A program made the translations under genes and the position numbers. Below the pieces are notes generated by a model. It was not told the DNA's origin and did not search any database. It was given only the letters and a program-made list of their open reading frames with translations. Below are positions 15,201-30,200 of a DNA stretch of 64,000 nucleotides, piece after piece. The first letter of the stretch is position 1. Every line of letters begins with the position of its first letter. The DNA is from Mesaphorura yosii (taxonomy: Eukaryota; Arthropoda; Collembola; Poduromorpha; Tullbergiidae): positions 1 through 64,000 of the forward strand of contig WIXG01000079.1 in assembly GCA_009869945.1 (NCBI GenBank), read 5' to 3'.

Positions 15201-18200
15201 CCATATCACGATCACATCCCCGGCCCAATTTTGTGTCAGTCCAAGTTTGGAAACAATGGAGCAAACACGGAGACCTTCCCAGACGCATTCACGCCAAACG
15301 ATTACATACCGAGGAAGCAACTTGACCTCAGCCTCTCTCTTCACTTGGTACGATGTATTACTAATCCTGATATAAGGTCCAAGATTGGAATTGGATACGG
15401 AGTAACTTGAAGAAAAGTACTTTTTCGCTTATGACGCTCAAATTAAGTCGGGAATGTTTGTTCTTGCAAAATCCTGCAAGCCATTACTGAGTAAACTGCG
15501 ACTGAAAGTTGGTGAGTTTACATATTCAAACACTGTGAAGGTAAGGCCGCTATTTCGTAACGTTACAGCACTCCTCAAGGCTAGGCCACCAACGCTAGAC
15601 TACAGTGACTACGCTGAATTCCTAATAAACTCGCCCGTCTTCAGTGTAATGAATCTTTTACATCGAATGCAAAAGATTTGACTTTTGTCCTCTGCTCATC
15701 GTCTTCGTATTAGTTTTGTCTTTCTTGAGTCAACGAACACGAATAAAGAAAGGCGAAAACTTTTCCTTATTCTTTAGTCTGATTATCTAAGTGTTTACAC
15801 TTGACTAACTTTCACACTAGACACTTTTCGCCTTCATTTCAGAGGCTCATACACTGTACATATTACTGCATACACTACTCGCCTCGCGAGGCAAGAACTT
15901 CATTGATGATGTCTTACTTTCCTCGCAGACTTCCAGACTTTCTTCCTTGAAGTGTGAAAGTTCAAACAAAATTATAGTTTGCACTGCCGTGGAGTGAGGA
16001 GTCGTCGAATCGAGAAAGACAAGGAGGGCACTCGAAGATTACTTTTATCTACTAATATATTATTACTTGAGTTTGTAATGTTGGCTCTACTGCTTGGCTT
16101 CGCTGGAATTCGCTGGGCTTTGTTTGCTGGCAATAACGCAATAAAATGTTCCAGAATTGTCGGACAAGGCAGTTAGTGGCATTAACTTATTCTATTACGC
16201 AGGAAATCTCGCTTCATTCTCGGTGTTGGCTTCTTGCGAGGTTAGTAGATTAACATCGTAGCTTTACCGACCCAAGCAACAGTGAAGCCTTAAGCCCCTA
16301 GCAACGAACAAGGTTGGCAGATTAAGTATGCATTGTATCGAATCTTAATACGCAGAACCAAAACCCGGGTCTCGAAGAAGTTGTTTTGTGAGCGGGTTTA
16401 AAGTGGCGGGGATTTAAACTCAAAATAAAAATAAAAAATATAGCAGACATAAGGCATAAAGAATAGCAGCGATTCAGTTTCACAGATTCCTTAGGCACTG
16501 ACTGCATTGCCTTATGGTCTGCTTAGAATTACTCTATCCGACGCAGCAGTTTATTACCAAGTCACAAAGATTACGTGCTCGTATGATTTCTGACGATTTA
16601 AACTTAATCTTATTTATTGCCAGTCGCTTCTCGTCGTGTTTCGTATTCATCTCTTCCAGAAAGCGAAAGCTTATCCCTCCTCTTGCTTTTATTTTTTGGA
16701 ATCAGAATTTAGTTTGTAAATGTATTAAATTGAATCGCATCGTCGACTGGCTGAAAGTGTCAGGGTAGCATTTTACGGTGTTGTAAACTTACTTTACTCC
16801 TTCTGCAGGCGACACGAATGGGACAAATGAATATTTTTATTGAGGCTCTTAAAAATGTGAATTACAATCTGCATATGCCTCCGTGCCATAAACATAACAA
16901 TTGAAAGATAAAAAGAAGGTTATTGAATATAATAAACTTGATATTAAATGCAGTTTATTATCCCAAATTCTGGCGTCGGCCTGATTTTTGCATACTTTTA
17001 TGTTCCCTGCCGCCATTCTGTTTATGCATGTTGTGGCTTTTTTGCAAGTGTTCCCATAAAAATGCAGACTAATATGACACGCCGAACACGGGCCAAGGAT
17101 TTGTTCACACCTTTCAAAATGATGGGCTGTAAAACAGCTAAAGTGAAAATGAGACGGTCTTTTACAGTTCAATTAGAGATACTACAACAGACACAAGGTA
17201 TGAGGATTCTTCACATTTTACGCGTATTTGACGGTGACGAATTGCCGTGCCTCACAGATGCAGAAATTCAAGCCGCACGCTCCTGAAAAGAGCAGTCAAC
17301 GCATGGAGATCAATTCCCTTTCTTCATTGAATTCGTCTTTGCCACGGTTTGTGGAGAAGTTCTTCGTGCAAGATTCCTAACTCTGTCACGGTTGTAAATG
17401 CTCGGCTTCCCTGCGAAATGTATGAGCTGAATTTTAATACCAACCGTACTTTCTGACTCCTCAATGCCCATTGTGTGTGTTCTCCGCTAATAAATTCTGT
17501 ATTTGGACAAATTCATCAAAAATTCATTAACGAAACGCAAAAGGCAAGCTTGACAATAGAATTCATGGGACAGGACACGCCACGACGTGTGTTGTCTACA
17601 CTGGAGAGTTACAGTACGGTACGGTTCTGCTGCGATGACTGTTGAACTGCAGAATTCCCAGGTTAAACCCATTTCATGACTTTCGTGCTAACGCAGCGAA
17701 ATGAGCGAAAAACCCTGCCTGCACAGTCGCCCAACGTCCTACACGCATTTCACTATATGTGACTTTCGCCTTCGCTATAATTCAATGTACGATTCTCTTT
17801 GACTCTACAAATTTAAAAGTAGACAATATGAAATGCCTCTCATTTTTCTGAAAGCCTTCACTGTTTTATAAATATTTCATGTCCTGCAACTCAGCTAGAA
17901 TTCCCCAAAGAGACAAAACTCATCAGTTCAGTTTACATGCTCATGTCCGCGCAGGACAGGATTTATTCAATTGTGCATGAAAGAGGGACGATGGACATGC
18001 ATTCTTGGAATTTGTTCCAACAACCAATGCCTTTCCCTTTGCCCTCTCGTGTCTCATGTGCCAAGATATTAAAGTGCTAATGAGTCTGAACTGCGGCAGA
18101 TTCCCTGTTGCCTTGTGCTGCAGCAATATTTCATCTCCAGCTTCTTGGCGTTGCTTTGCTTTGTCAATCCTTAATGTGTGTGTTCAGACAAGCTGTGTAG

Positions 18201-21200
18201 CACTATGCAGTGTGTAGGTAGAGTTAAAAGGAGAGCTTGCTCAGCGAGCGAACATAAGAAACTCAAAGAAAAGAGTTGAAATTTATTATAAAATCAATAC
18301 AGCGACAATGCCAAATTTTTCTATAATTTTTTTCTCGCACACTGGCTCACATAAAGTATATTTGACTTGTATCCGATACACAATCCAATGCCTACATTGT
18401 ATCACGAAACGCGAATTCAGGACATTGTGCACTACTTATAAAATATGGTGCATTATGCGAAAGTAAAAGCAACCAAGGCTAAGCCAAAACTCGCAGAATC
18501 AAAGAGATTGTTCAACATAATGCCTGCCACTGTTAAAGTTTTCTCTTTTAACACTCCGCCGTGCTGTGCTGCCAAGTAAGCCAAGCCAATGCAATACCGT
18601 ATTTAAGTCCCCTCGGCTTACGTTTACGCTTTCCGTGGCTTCGTTGTGGATTGAGATTGAAGACTTGAGTTACACACCAGACGCAAGCTAACACGTTCTT
18701 TTGTGGCTGAATACATACCACACGTACGTGCTACGTTAAGGTTTGTCGCTCCAATTCATTCATGAGATATGGGTTTCCGTGTTTCGCCGCTTTATATGCA
18801 TGTTCGGTTGTGTTATACGCATAATATATTTACCTCAACTTGACTCGAGGAATTATGTGAACGGAATTCACAAGCCAATGTAGGATTCTCGCCACCACTT
18901 TCTTGTGCACGCATGGCGCTCTCTTCTCTTTCCCGTGCCTGGCGCTCTTGGCAAGGCATGTACGACGTTCATACGATACGCTGATACGTGTCTCTGGTAC
19001 TGGTCTTTTAACTTACATAATTTATGTTATGTAAATAGCGCGTTGGATTATTTTCAGCCAAGTCAGCCTTCAATAAGGAGCCATGGGTGCGTCGTAATAG
19101 GTCGTAGATATTCGTTCTCGAGTTAAGGAACCCTTCCTAACTCTGCAAGACTTTAAATAAATTCACGTCTTTCAAAAGTTAGATACCTTCATTTTTGCAA
19201 ATAGACCGAAATTGATCGATATTTGTTCCTGCAACCGGTCTTTCAATGAAGCATGGCACAGTTTTGCTCAACACGCCACTGTTTCATGTCAATTCTCATG
19301 GATAAGGTCAAACTGTCAAGTTGGAAATTCGTGTGAACTGAAGTGAAGGAGCTTGGGAGGTGACACAAGTCTGTCAAGAAAATAAACCAAGCTGTGTCCT
19401 GTTGAGTCTCGTATGAAACTTACACACATACACGTGTATCACGTTCAGTTCCGTATCGTCTTTCGACTTCAATTACAATCAATAAGCTGTCATGTCACTC
19501 ACTGTTCATGGTAAAACTGTAGGAACGTCCGTTAATGTCGCAGTCAAGACACGCGAGTTTCCACGAGTCAACTGTTCCACGTGTTCTGTGCATGCATGCT
19601 GTAGCAATTATTTCAGAATACATGCTCCAGTGCTCTTTCGGAAACATCTGCCCTCGCCTCAGATTCCTTGAAACGTTACGAATGTCAACTTAATTTGTCA
19701 CGCCATGACAGAGCTCGATGGAGCTCCTCATTTGGTGTGAAGAAAGGTTGAACCGTTGTAGCTTTTCGTGGCACTTAAAATATTACACTCGTTCCTCAAT
19801 ATATAATGAGTGAAGATTTGAAATGTATATTTTGCTACAAAGACAGTAAAGACAATAAGCAAGGTTTTTTTCAAAAATGCAAAGTGTACGAACCTGTAAA
19901 TGGGATCTCCATTATCTCGAAACCAAAGGACCATGTGAACTTTGTCATCTCTGGTTGGCACTCGAATGTCACACGGAAGCTTGCCCTGGTTGCCCAGCAC
20001 TCCTTCCACGGTCACGATCGGAACTGTAACCAAAAACGGTAAACCTACAAAAATATGCTTAGAATTTCTTGTTCCATTGACACTCATCCATTCTTGGCCT
20101 ACGACTACTTTTGTTACTTGATTAGACTAAGTTAATCAGAGGGCGTTGTTAGTCTACACTTGAAGCAATTTCCCTTGTTCGGTTTTAGTGTTCACACCAT
20201 GCGTGAAAACATGCAAGTTTGGGAGGCGTGGAAATGGCATCGATTAAGTAGTAGCAATCTGGCACTGGTACTGGTATTCAACCAATAAATACCGAAATTG
20301 AAATTGCCTGCATCTCGCATGGATCATTTAATTTATATCTCAAATTATGGGAACTAAATTAACTCATCTTCATTATCTAACACTTGGGGTCGTTTGCTCA
20401 CACTAAATACATCGATAAAGACACGTGCTGCACGTTTGCTTTGGATTCTGAAAAAATAAATGAGTCGATAAATATTTCTGCTGTGCTCTACCCATTCATT
20501 ATTATGGTACAGGCACATAGAGGCAAGGTTAAATAATAAATCAATGTGCGCCTGAGAACCAAAACGCACACGCACAATGTGCAGCATGGGCAAGGCAATC
20601 CATAAGAGAATGTTTGAGAAACTGGAGGAAAAACATCTGGTAGCTTAACTTTTAACACCCTTTTTTATCCATTCATCTCCAATTTGTGTGTCTTTCTGAC
20701 TTTTTAACTTTTCTTTATATTCAAAGAGTTAAAACAAATCGAACTGGAAGTGTTTACCTCCTCCTTGTCTTTTCCAGTCGAGGAATGCTAGCGGATATTG
20801 CACAATTCACTTCTTGGCTTGACGTTGTACGCTTGCTTCATATATTCGTTAACTTGGTCATATTTCACAGTTGCAGAGTGAAAAGTTAGAATAATAAAGA
20901 TAATGCCCGACGCACACAGAAATATATTAAGTGTGAGATGAAATGAAGCAATAATAGTGTACTATTTCACTACGGCTTCATGGTGGATCTTGCTGCATGT
21001 TGCTTGTGGGCAAAGCCAATCCGTCAGCCATTAAGAATGCTATTTAGATAGCAGCCGAGACTGATCATGATGACTTGATCTCGAGGTTTATCCTCTGGTG
21101 AGTTTGGTGTTTAGATTTTAAGGAATTTTAAATAAGCAGACCAAAGAGGAAAGGCGCAGCCGGGATGGGATAAGACCAGCAAGAAACGAGAGACTGCTCA

Positions 21201-24200
21201 CAACTTCAAGAATGCAACGTTCCTTTGAAGGAAATTATCAAGCTGTCAGTCAAGCGATAAATACTACGCGAAAGAAATTGTGCAAGTGGATGGTAGCAAA
21301 GTTGAGGCAAACATTACACAGGGCAACCACACGGGCTTTGCCTTGCCTGGGGACTCATTATTCCAAACCGAACCAGAATTTTTCAAATTTCAACGTTGAT
21401 TGAGCTGATGTTCAAGTAGATTGTGGACAAGTAAGTTTTGTCGAAAATGCGGTTGTGTACGTTTCACAAAGATTTCTTTCTTAAAGTGTGACAAACCCGC
21501 AGGTAAGTGGAGTAACGTAGCACGAGAGAGTCTCAATCCTTGCGTCCGAGTCCCTCCGTCCCAATCCCTCCGATACATTCTTAGCAGAGCGAGTGAGGAA
21601 TGAAGCAAGGATAAGGTAGATATAGTTGGGTGTGGGCAGATTTTAAGGAAAATTTCTGCTCAAACTTGACTGCTCAGGGTGCAATGATACGCAATTTATT
21701 GGTGAATTGTTAGGGTTGTTGGTTAGGTTAGGTTTGTTAACTTCAAGTTGGGTAAGTTTTTGGTTAGTGTGGTCATGGGGGACTGGGACGGAGGGACTGA
21801 AACCAGAGAGCCTCGGTCATAGAATCGACAAAGTCGTATATGGTTCACTTCGCTTGTTGCTTCGCTGTTTGCAAAAATTCTTTCTTCACCCTTTCCTTTG
21901 CAAGTTCTGGAAGCAAACTTCATGAAATATTCACGAAATAAGAAAAATTCGTCTTTCACCATAAAACTGAAAGGCATAATTTAGTTACCAAAGTTAGTGA
22001 ACAAAAGTGAGTCGCATTTTATTCCCGGCTTCTAATACTGAGGACTATGATTATTTTATTCTTGTGTAACGCTACATTCTCACACTATTAAGCCAAGTAG
22101 TACTTAGTACTCAGTTTCCCCAACGAACTGGACCAGTTTAATATTTTAACTTTTGTGCTTGTCTTGAACAGGCAGCAGCAGCCTTTGCCTCTCGCATTCA
22201 CGGTAGTATTTTTATGCAAAGTTCCAAAGAGAATACTTTCGCCGTCTCCTTGTACCCTTAATTAAGGACATTACTATGCAAAATGCTCGAAGCTAGCTTT
22301 CCCAGAAAAATATTGTCCACGAATTTCTTTCGCCGTGGATTTCTGCATTCCAGAGTTGAGCGGAGTGCCCGAGTGCTTGTTGTCCATGTCTCGCTGTGAG
22401 GTGTGCTCATACATCGCCTGAGCACAGATTCCTTTTTGTTCTTATGGCTTTCTGGGCCCTCGTAATGGTGTCATTGCATTGGCCTGGCATACTTTCGCTG
22501 TTAAGGAAATGATGATGATGATGACGATTTCATGTATACTGTATAACCTAATCTTCATTTTTACTCTTATTATTCGTTCTCTCTCAGGAAGCACGGACTG
22601 CCGACGAAGGGAGAGCTGAGCAGAACAAAAGTGTGCCAGACAGTAAAAAGATTCTGGAAATTTTTATTCGTTCCAGCCTTGCTGACTGCTATTTTAAATT
22701 CAAACTCGTCAAGGCTTCCAGCGACATATTTCCCTCAAGACAGTCAGACTACATTCTCCGCTCCTTCCTTTTTTGCATTATTTACAGCACAATTCCATCT
22801 TCACCAGGTTTCCCCTCGCACGCGTTCCGGGCAGACATTCTGGCAGCTTGCATCACCGAATATGCAAATGTAGCTGGTACATTTTGAAAAAAATCCATTT
22901 AAGTAGCACGACGCGCATGCACAATAAGAATAAGGAACATTAGAAAAGAAGTAGAACTAGAAGTTTAGAGTGTTCGTTCCTAATCTTGGCCCTTATTATT
23001 ATAATGCTACACGTCACTACTGTGAGTTGAGCGCATATTTGCATATAATATAGAGCCATCAAAGTTTGCAACTCATTCATTCGGTGGAAAGGGAGATAAA
23101 TGCTACATCATGCATGATGAAAATGTAAAGCACTGCAACGCAACTGTGGTGCGGTGTCGGTGTGGCATGCAGTGAATATTTTGCGTATAAAACTAAATGG
23201 GATATGATCTTACAGTTTCCTTTATTGTTCACCACCGGCGCGGCATCGACACCAGTAGGCAACCATGCATTGGATCATAAAAAGGGAACAAACGATGATG
23301 ATGCGTATAAAGATACGGCGGTGGCGGTGAACAAGAGTGCGGAGAAAGGCCGATAAATATGGACAAAATACCAGACAGCTATTGTCATGTAATGGCGAAT
23401 GTGCGTAATATTTTGAACTTCTATGCTTTCCTCACAGCATGCAACACCTCAATGTGGTGCATGAGAAAAGTTTTGTGTGCATTTTCTGATTATCTCAGCG
23501 GAGATAGCGGAGGACGAATTGCGCTTTTGTGCCTGCCACTCCATGCACAAGAGAATAACATACTTGAATGACTCAGCCTTGAAAACAACATTTTAGTGCT
23601 GGATTCTCGAAGCTCATCCTGCAGCAATGGAAATGACACCAACGCCGACAACATTGTCCAGAATTCTAAGACTGGGTAAAACTTTAACCAGTGCCCCTGG
23701 GTGCCTACTTTCTAACCACAAGATCATTGTTTCAAAATTTGATTTCCAGAAGAAGCCACCCAATCCAATGCAAAGAGCAAACCTGTCACTGGGTAGCTGA
23801 AGAAGTTGTTGACGTCGAAGAACAGACACAGTAGAGCAGATTCAAATTAAATTATTAAGAATATTACGGCGTTACAACAGCTAATCGCACGGGACTAGCC
23901 GTTCCGTCATCGTCAGTGGTAATTCATTAAGTAATTGCCCACCAGCAATTCTTATTGCTGTCTTGCCGATGTGTACGACGTAATATTTTTCATATTTCTT
24001 AGCTCAGTCGTTATCTTCCTGAAAAGAATACATTATTACTGTATTCCCACATCGCGTGGGTCTTCTGCACTGCCTTAGAATTTACAAACTCTTAAACCGG
24101 ACGCACACAGGCACAAGCACTAATTTTGCTCGTGGGCAAGGCAGAGGCTGGGGAAACACATCCTGAATTTTTAATTTGAGTGTAAATGAATAAAAAATAT

Positions 24201-27200
24201 CAGACACGAGGAGTCCGGATCCGTCGCTGGAAGGACATCGCAATTTACAATGGCTAACGTTTGCTTTTTCTGTGATGGGACTATCATGGAATCAAAGCAA
24301 CGCCAGGGATTAAACTTCGACGAAATTCCGTTCTATTTAGCTCGTGTATATGTATTTCCTGTTTTCGTACATGTTTAATAACTTCCGCCATCTAGCTGAA
24401 CCAGCCATGGCGCGTTATTCATTGTACTGTGCTCGCTAGTTCCAATGCTGGACGTAATATTCGAAATTGATTTGTTCAAACATCTCCAGGCTAAAGATAA
24501 ATCAATTCTGTTCTGATGGAGTTGACTGGCCGCATCCCACGACCGTTCAAGCATCGGACTTTGTTTTCAGGTTCAGCCAATTAATGTGGAGCAGCGACCT
24601 TTATTTGTACAAACCGCAGAATTAAATAGTTCCAATGCTTTTTTCCAATCTGTCTGTTTATCTTACGGCATCTGTAGCCATGCAGCCTTCGCCAAGTCCG
24701 CACGAAATTCGACCTCACTCACGAGTTGGAAACTTTTCTTTCTTCTCAATTCTCTCTTCGTGTTTCCCGGTCTGGTCAAATAGACTCGAGTCGAGGGAAG
24801 ATTGAAAATCCACATCCAAACAAACATGTGAAAGCAAGTGCAACCGGCTTAAGCCAAGCACATTCATTACACTCGCACCAGAAAAAGTTCTCAGGTTAGA
24901 ACAGGTCGTACAGGAAGTTTCGACCTTCTGCATGATCGTGACTCTCGGTTCTTGCTCTCAGTGATCAATGGGTTCTATATCACAAGACTCGACTCTTCTT
25001 CTGTAAACACAAACCCGGACAGCCAAAGACCAAGCGACCAACTTTAAACATGTGCATGTGCAGAAATTTGAGTGTTTGTCTGGATGAACAGCCTTTCACT
25101 TATTGAGTGGGCTGGCTGAAGTTGGTTTGTAAATGGTGTCTAGTATCTGACTCATCTGCTGTGGTGCACACGGTTTGAAAGGTTTGATGAAAACCACCGA
25201 GTAATATGATCCGTATCTGCCACTGCATTATTTGTTGAATGGTTGGATCAATATAACCATGTCCACACTACACTCCGTGAACGCGAACGGAAGGAACGAA
25301 AGATCAGCGGGGCCTGAAAAGCCTGCCAGAACAAAGATGAAATAGCTCAACTGGAGAATCAATACGTGGAGCTTCCGCAATCCCAAGTTTAGCCAGTGCT
25401 CCAAAATTCTGCAAAAAGTACTTTAGCAATAAGGCTAATGTGGAGCCTCAGGTGAAGCTTCAGCGTTGGAAAAGGGCAGCGTACTTAAAACTTTAAACTG
25501 CACTCCTCTGATCTTTCCCTACGGGCACGGTTGGCGTTAGTGCACCAATACGCTTTCCGAACGGGTCAAGGAGTTACAAGGCCTCAATTTCAAAATGGAG
25601 ACGGATTCATGCATAAAAAAGTGGACAAATAATGAATCTAATGCGGTAGAATAATTAGAGCAGGTTTGATAAGATGAATACACAGCGGCAGTGGCGGCGG
25701 TGGCAGTGCGTAATCAAGTGTGTATTTGAATCTTGTACTCGTAGATTACAAATAAAGTGCGTGGCTATACGGTGGAAGATGGATAAACATTGTAAGTCCA
25801 AAATATTTATATAACTACCACATGCGATGTTGTCGGAATACCAAATGAGATGAGCACACAGCGCCGTAGCATAGAGTGGCAAAGCGCTTTATGTAACATT
25901 AAAATACTCTTAGCGCAGAGAACACAGAACAGCCTTCAAGTACTCTTTAGCTTAATGAATGTGGTATGCCTGGCCTGATGCGATCTCTTTGAGATGAGAG
26001 TAAGGAATGTGTGACTAAGTCCCATTCCAGTGTTCCAGTGCTCGTCCAGCATCGTTCTCGTGCTGGGCTGGACAGGCTAACCGTAGTGAGTGAGCTTCTA
26101 ATGAGTATTAGTTTTTTCTTTGTTATGCCCCGCAAGGGAAATCAATTCAATATCATGTATACATAAATAACCCATTTATGCCGTCTAAATTAATAAGTAA
26201 GGAATTAAAACAGTAATTGGAGCAAACCAGCCAGTCCCAATAGGAATTTATTATGTGAATCATGTGCGTTTAAACTATGCCGTTGCCATTTGCCCTATGA
26301 TCATGTCCCAAGACTAATTTTAACGGGTAATGCGTGAACGTGAAATTCTCTATTCTGGGCCAATTATTGTGTCAAGTCAAGTTTTCGCACAGCACGCGTC
26401 ATTCGTATATGAACATACTCGTTTGTACGAACACAACACACACACGCACAAATTGACTCCGAAACTAAAGTGTGACCAACAAAGAAGATTCATATTAAAA
26501 CAGGGATACATAGTTAATTTGGAAAGCATACAAAAAAGGGGTTAGAAAGAGAGGCCGCCGCCGACTCTTCATAACTATTCTATCTTTAATCTTGTTTATG
26601 GTATACTTCTTGCTGCAGTGCAGTGATCTCTCGAATCTCTCCGTTGCACGAAGGCATGAGCGACGGAAATTTGTTCAGTATAAAAACTTAAGGCCTGGAG
26701 GCTGGTTCTTGCATCATAAAATCTCTTCACAGAAATCAAAACATCACATAGAATTAAGGTGCGCCGTCGTACCGTGCTGGATGATGGGTAAGCCAGTGTC
26801 CTCGAAATTTCAAGTTATGCAGTTGGAGCTCGGATGGAACTCAAATCAATTAAAGCAGCCCAAGCATAATCCTTATTGATTCCAATCTGATAACGTCACT
26901 CACTCTCTGTAAGCAAAATGCTTCGGCTTTGTCAGCAGAAGCGTTTGTTTTGACATGATGGATTTGATACTTGCATTAATGACAGCGAAGAAGAGAAAGA
27001 AGGTGTAGAAAGAAAAGAAAGGGAAGGCGGTGAGTCTTGAGTTTCTGTTCCAGGTTCCATAAATACACGCTGCGTGTGGGGCTTCTGTTTTCGGATGACA
27101 AGCTCCATGCGTTATAAATTATTAACCTTTGACACGTTCGTAGATTAAACTAATATTTCATCATCACCATCGTACATCGCATTGTTGACGCCCATCATTT

Positions 27201-30200
27201 ATTGAAGAAATGTGCACGCGAGCATTTCGCTTTCACATGCATCAATTGACCATTTGAGCTTTCGCAGAGCATTACGTAATTACACGGATTCCGATCAAAA
27301 TGAAGTTTTGCAGATAAAATGCTGAACTAGCTTACCAGTGAATAATTTATGAAGCATGATGTTGATGACAAGGTCAATATTATGTTAAAGCGAGTGGCGC
27401 AATGGATAATGCCTTTTGCAAAAGTCCAAACTCGCGAAACTACAACTTGTGCAAATATTATTGAGGTTAGCCAACCAGTGGCACTTCAAATTGAAGTCGA
27501 TGAAATGTAGTTCACGTAGAAATGAAATTCTTCTTGTCAAGTTGTCTCTTGCTCTTACGGTATTTACTCTGCCCTGTTGGCAGAATGTGAAATCCAAGTG
27601 GCAAGGCGCGTGGCTCGCGTTTTTCACCCGTCGGGCTTTCGCCCGTCATCTTCATGACAGACGTGCCGCACGGTTGCCCATGGCGTGGCCCCACCAGGCC
27701 AAGCTCCGCAGCTCGACGTGGTGATGGCGAGAAAATGTAGAGTGAAAGGCGTGTCGATGCTTTCTTTCAAAAAAAATATGGATGAGATGAAAGGACGAGA
27801 GGACAAGAGAATTCGAAAGGAAAAGGCTGTGGAGGACGGGCACGGAGCGAATAAGATGTGTGTCTGTCACTGATATATGACATGGGATTAAATTTTGTAT
27901 TTGTCGACAATTTCTTCCTATGAACCATTTAGAGGGAACTGCAGACTCGACGTCCGACCGCGGCGGCTGCGACCAAGACGATCCAATACGTCCATCTAAT
28001 CTATTGGTTCTCTTTTTATTATATGGTCTGGCGACATTCGCTCGCACTATGGCCCATAACCATAGTACCATTTGTCAAAATCAGGTTTGTCCAGTACTAC
28101 TCAATCGGTGTGGATTAAGTAGCTCAATCTCGTTACGCATAGATGGACGGCTGAGATGGAAATCGAAGTCTCAAAATTTGCGTCCGGAATCTGCTTTGCT
28201 CGATCTCTTTGCTGGAATTGTTATCACACGATAAAGTAACGACAAGGAATTTGAGACGATCATGAGAACACATGTTATTCTGCATTACAACGACTGACAG
28301 ATCAAAACAGCAATAAATCCTGAATCTGAATCCTGCACTTATCCATCAGACTGCTATCTGCCTGGTTTTTATCACAACAATCATCGAGATGACAATGTGT
28401 ACAAGGAGATTCAGCAAAGTTTGCCTTACATTGCTCCGAAATGTACGTTGGAACTGGAAATGTTTCTTAAAGTGTCAATTTAGTAATTTCAAGTCTTCTC
28501 ATTAAATTTACATTTAAAGATCCAGTCATGATAAAAACTCTGGATAAATACCGACGAACGAGTTAGTATGATATTGCAGGAAATAACAATAAAAGAAACT
28601 GGTTCCATCCACAATGCAGTAAGAAATGAACGTATTTTATGTTTAACAGGTTGGAAGTATTCCGCCGATTATGCACCAGCCTCATTCTCCAATTCCTAGT
28701 TCCAGTCCAGACTTCAGATTCGTGCAATTGCTTAGTTGCTTCGAAATGGTTTTACAATGAGACAAGGTAGAAATTCCATTACAATCAGTGCTCAACCACG
28801 TTTTATGGACCTTGATCTTATCTATCAATAAAACGCAGTCGTCCGCCTCGCTTTGGCTTTACTGTAGCCGATATATGTAAATAATGAACTTTGAGATTCA
28901 TTCTCCGGACGCAATAAAACTGGAATTTGTAGTCGAGCTGAGCGTCGACGGGATCTTCACAGTTACTAAGTGCGTGATGATAATTCATAACTGCATGATA
29001 GAATCCTTTCTAATTGCCGAAAAATTCAAATCCATTGCCCGATTTTGCAACGAAGGAATAATGCTCAGAGAGGGGAGCAGAACATTCAAGAAGAATTATC
29101 AACGCTGTTACTCATTAATTGGCAGGTTCCATTTTTACATTGTAAGATGCATGGAATGATTAGAAGGTACCACCCACAGTGATTTACATTAATTTGGAAC
29201 CGAACAAAGCGCCGGTCGAGGCATGTGAGGGAGAAGTGCAACCATGTGCATATTACAAATGCACTAACACTCGCATGCACGAAGATATTAGACTGCCCAC
29301 TTTAATTTTTATTATTCACGACGATTAGACTGGATGACCGATGATCTCCATGCACGCATCTCATTCTGCCCTGAGAGTGTGAACAATACGCCCTTTCCGA
29401 AGGCAGATGCGAAGCACACACAACCTACACTTCAGTTTTTATAAAATTTATGGCCCTTCTTATCTATTCCGAAAGCCACACACACGTCTTGGACGTAAAA
29501 TCGAGCTCAAAGGCAAAATTCAAATCGGTTCAAGTAAAGCTCGTGTAATCTTGTGAAAGGAAACAGATTTTATGGCCTTCATGACTTGAAACAGAATGAT
29601 GAGTTATAAAGTCATGAATGAATATTCCACGCAATGACTGGAGTAATAAATTCAGGACACGACAGAACTGATTATGGGACTTGACGTCAAATATTATAAA
29701 ATAAAACACACACTCTTTCCACATACCGTAAGGCAGTCTAATCAATTGAAATCGCATAAATTTTTAATCGGATTACCCGCAGGAGTCATATTAAGGGATT
29801 AAAAGGACCTCTTGCATTAGACGAATCGCGTACTCATAAATGCTGTTCCCAGGCAAATGCTTGACTGGAATAGTCAGATGCCGGCTGCAACTGGGCCGTG
29901 AGTAATTAGTTGGGCATTATATTCGCCATGTTAGTCCATTTTCTCAATCATGCTCGTGGTAGTGCGTGGTTGTGACAAGTCTCATCTCGTCGAGTAGTGC
30001 ACGCACATTTGCACGCATTTGGCTGAAACAATAGTAATTTATACAAACAGTAACCAAGGAGGCGAGTGGGTTCAACAACCATGATGAATTATTGGTCTGA
30101 AAGCTCCTGTATTTACAAAGCCAGGCCGAGCCACGCACAAGCAAAAGACCGATGCAACAGCACCAGCACGTTACAATTACAGGCGTCATCGTCAGTGGCC

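Noticed and set aside
21720-21735. TTAGGTTAGG, the arthropod telomere unit
   Set aside because: Only about two and a half copies, too few to call an interstitial telomeric array.
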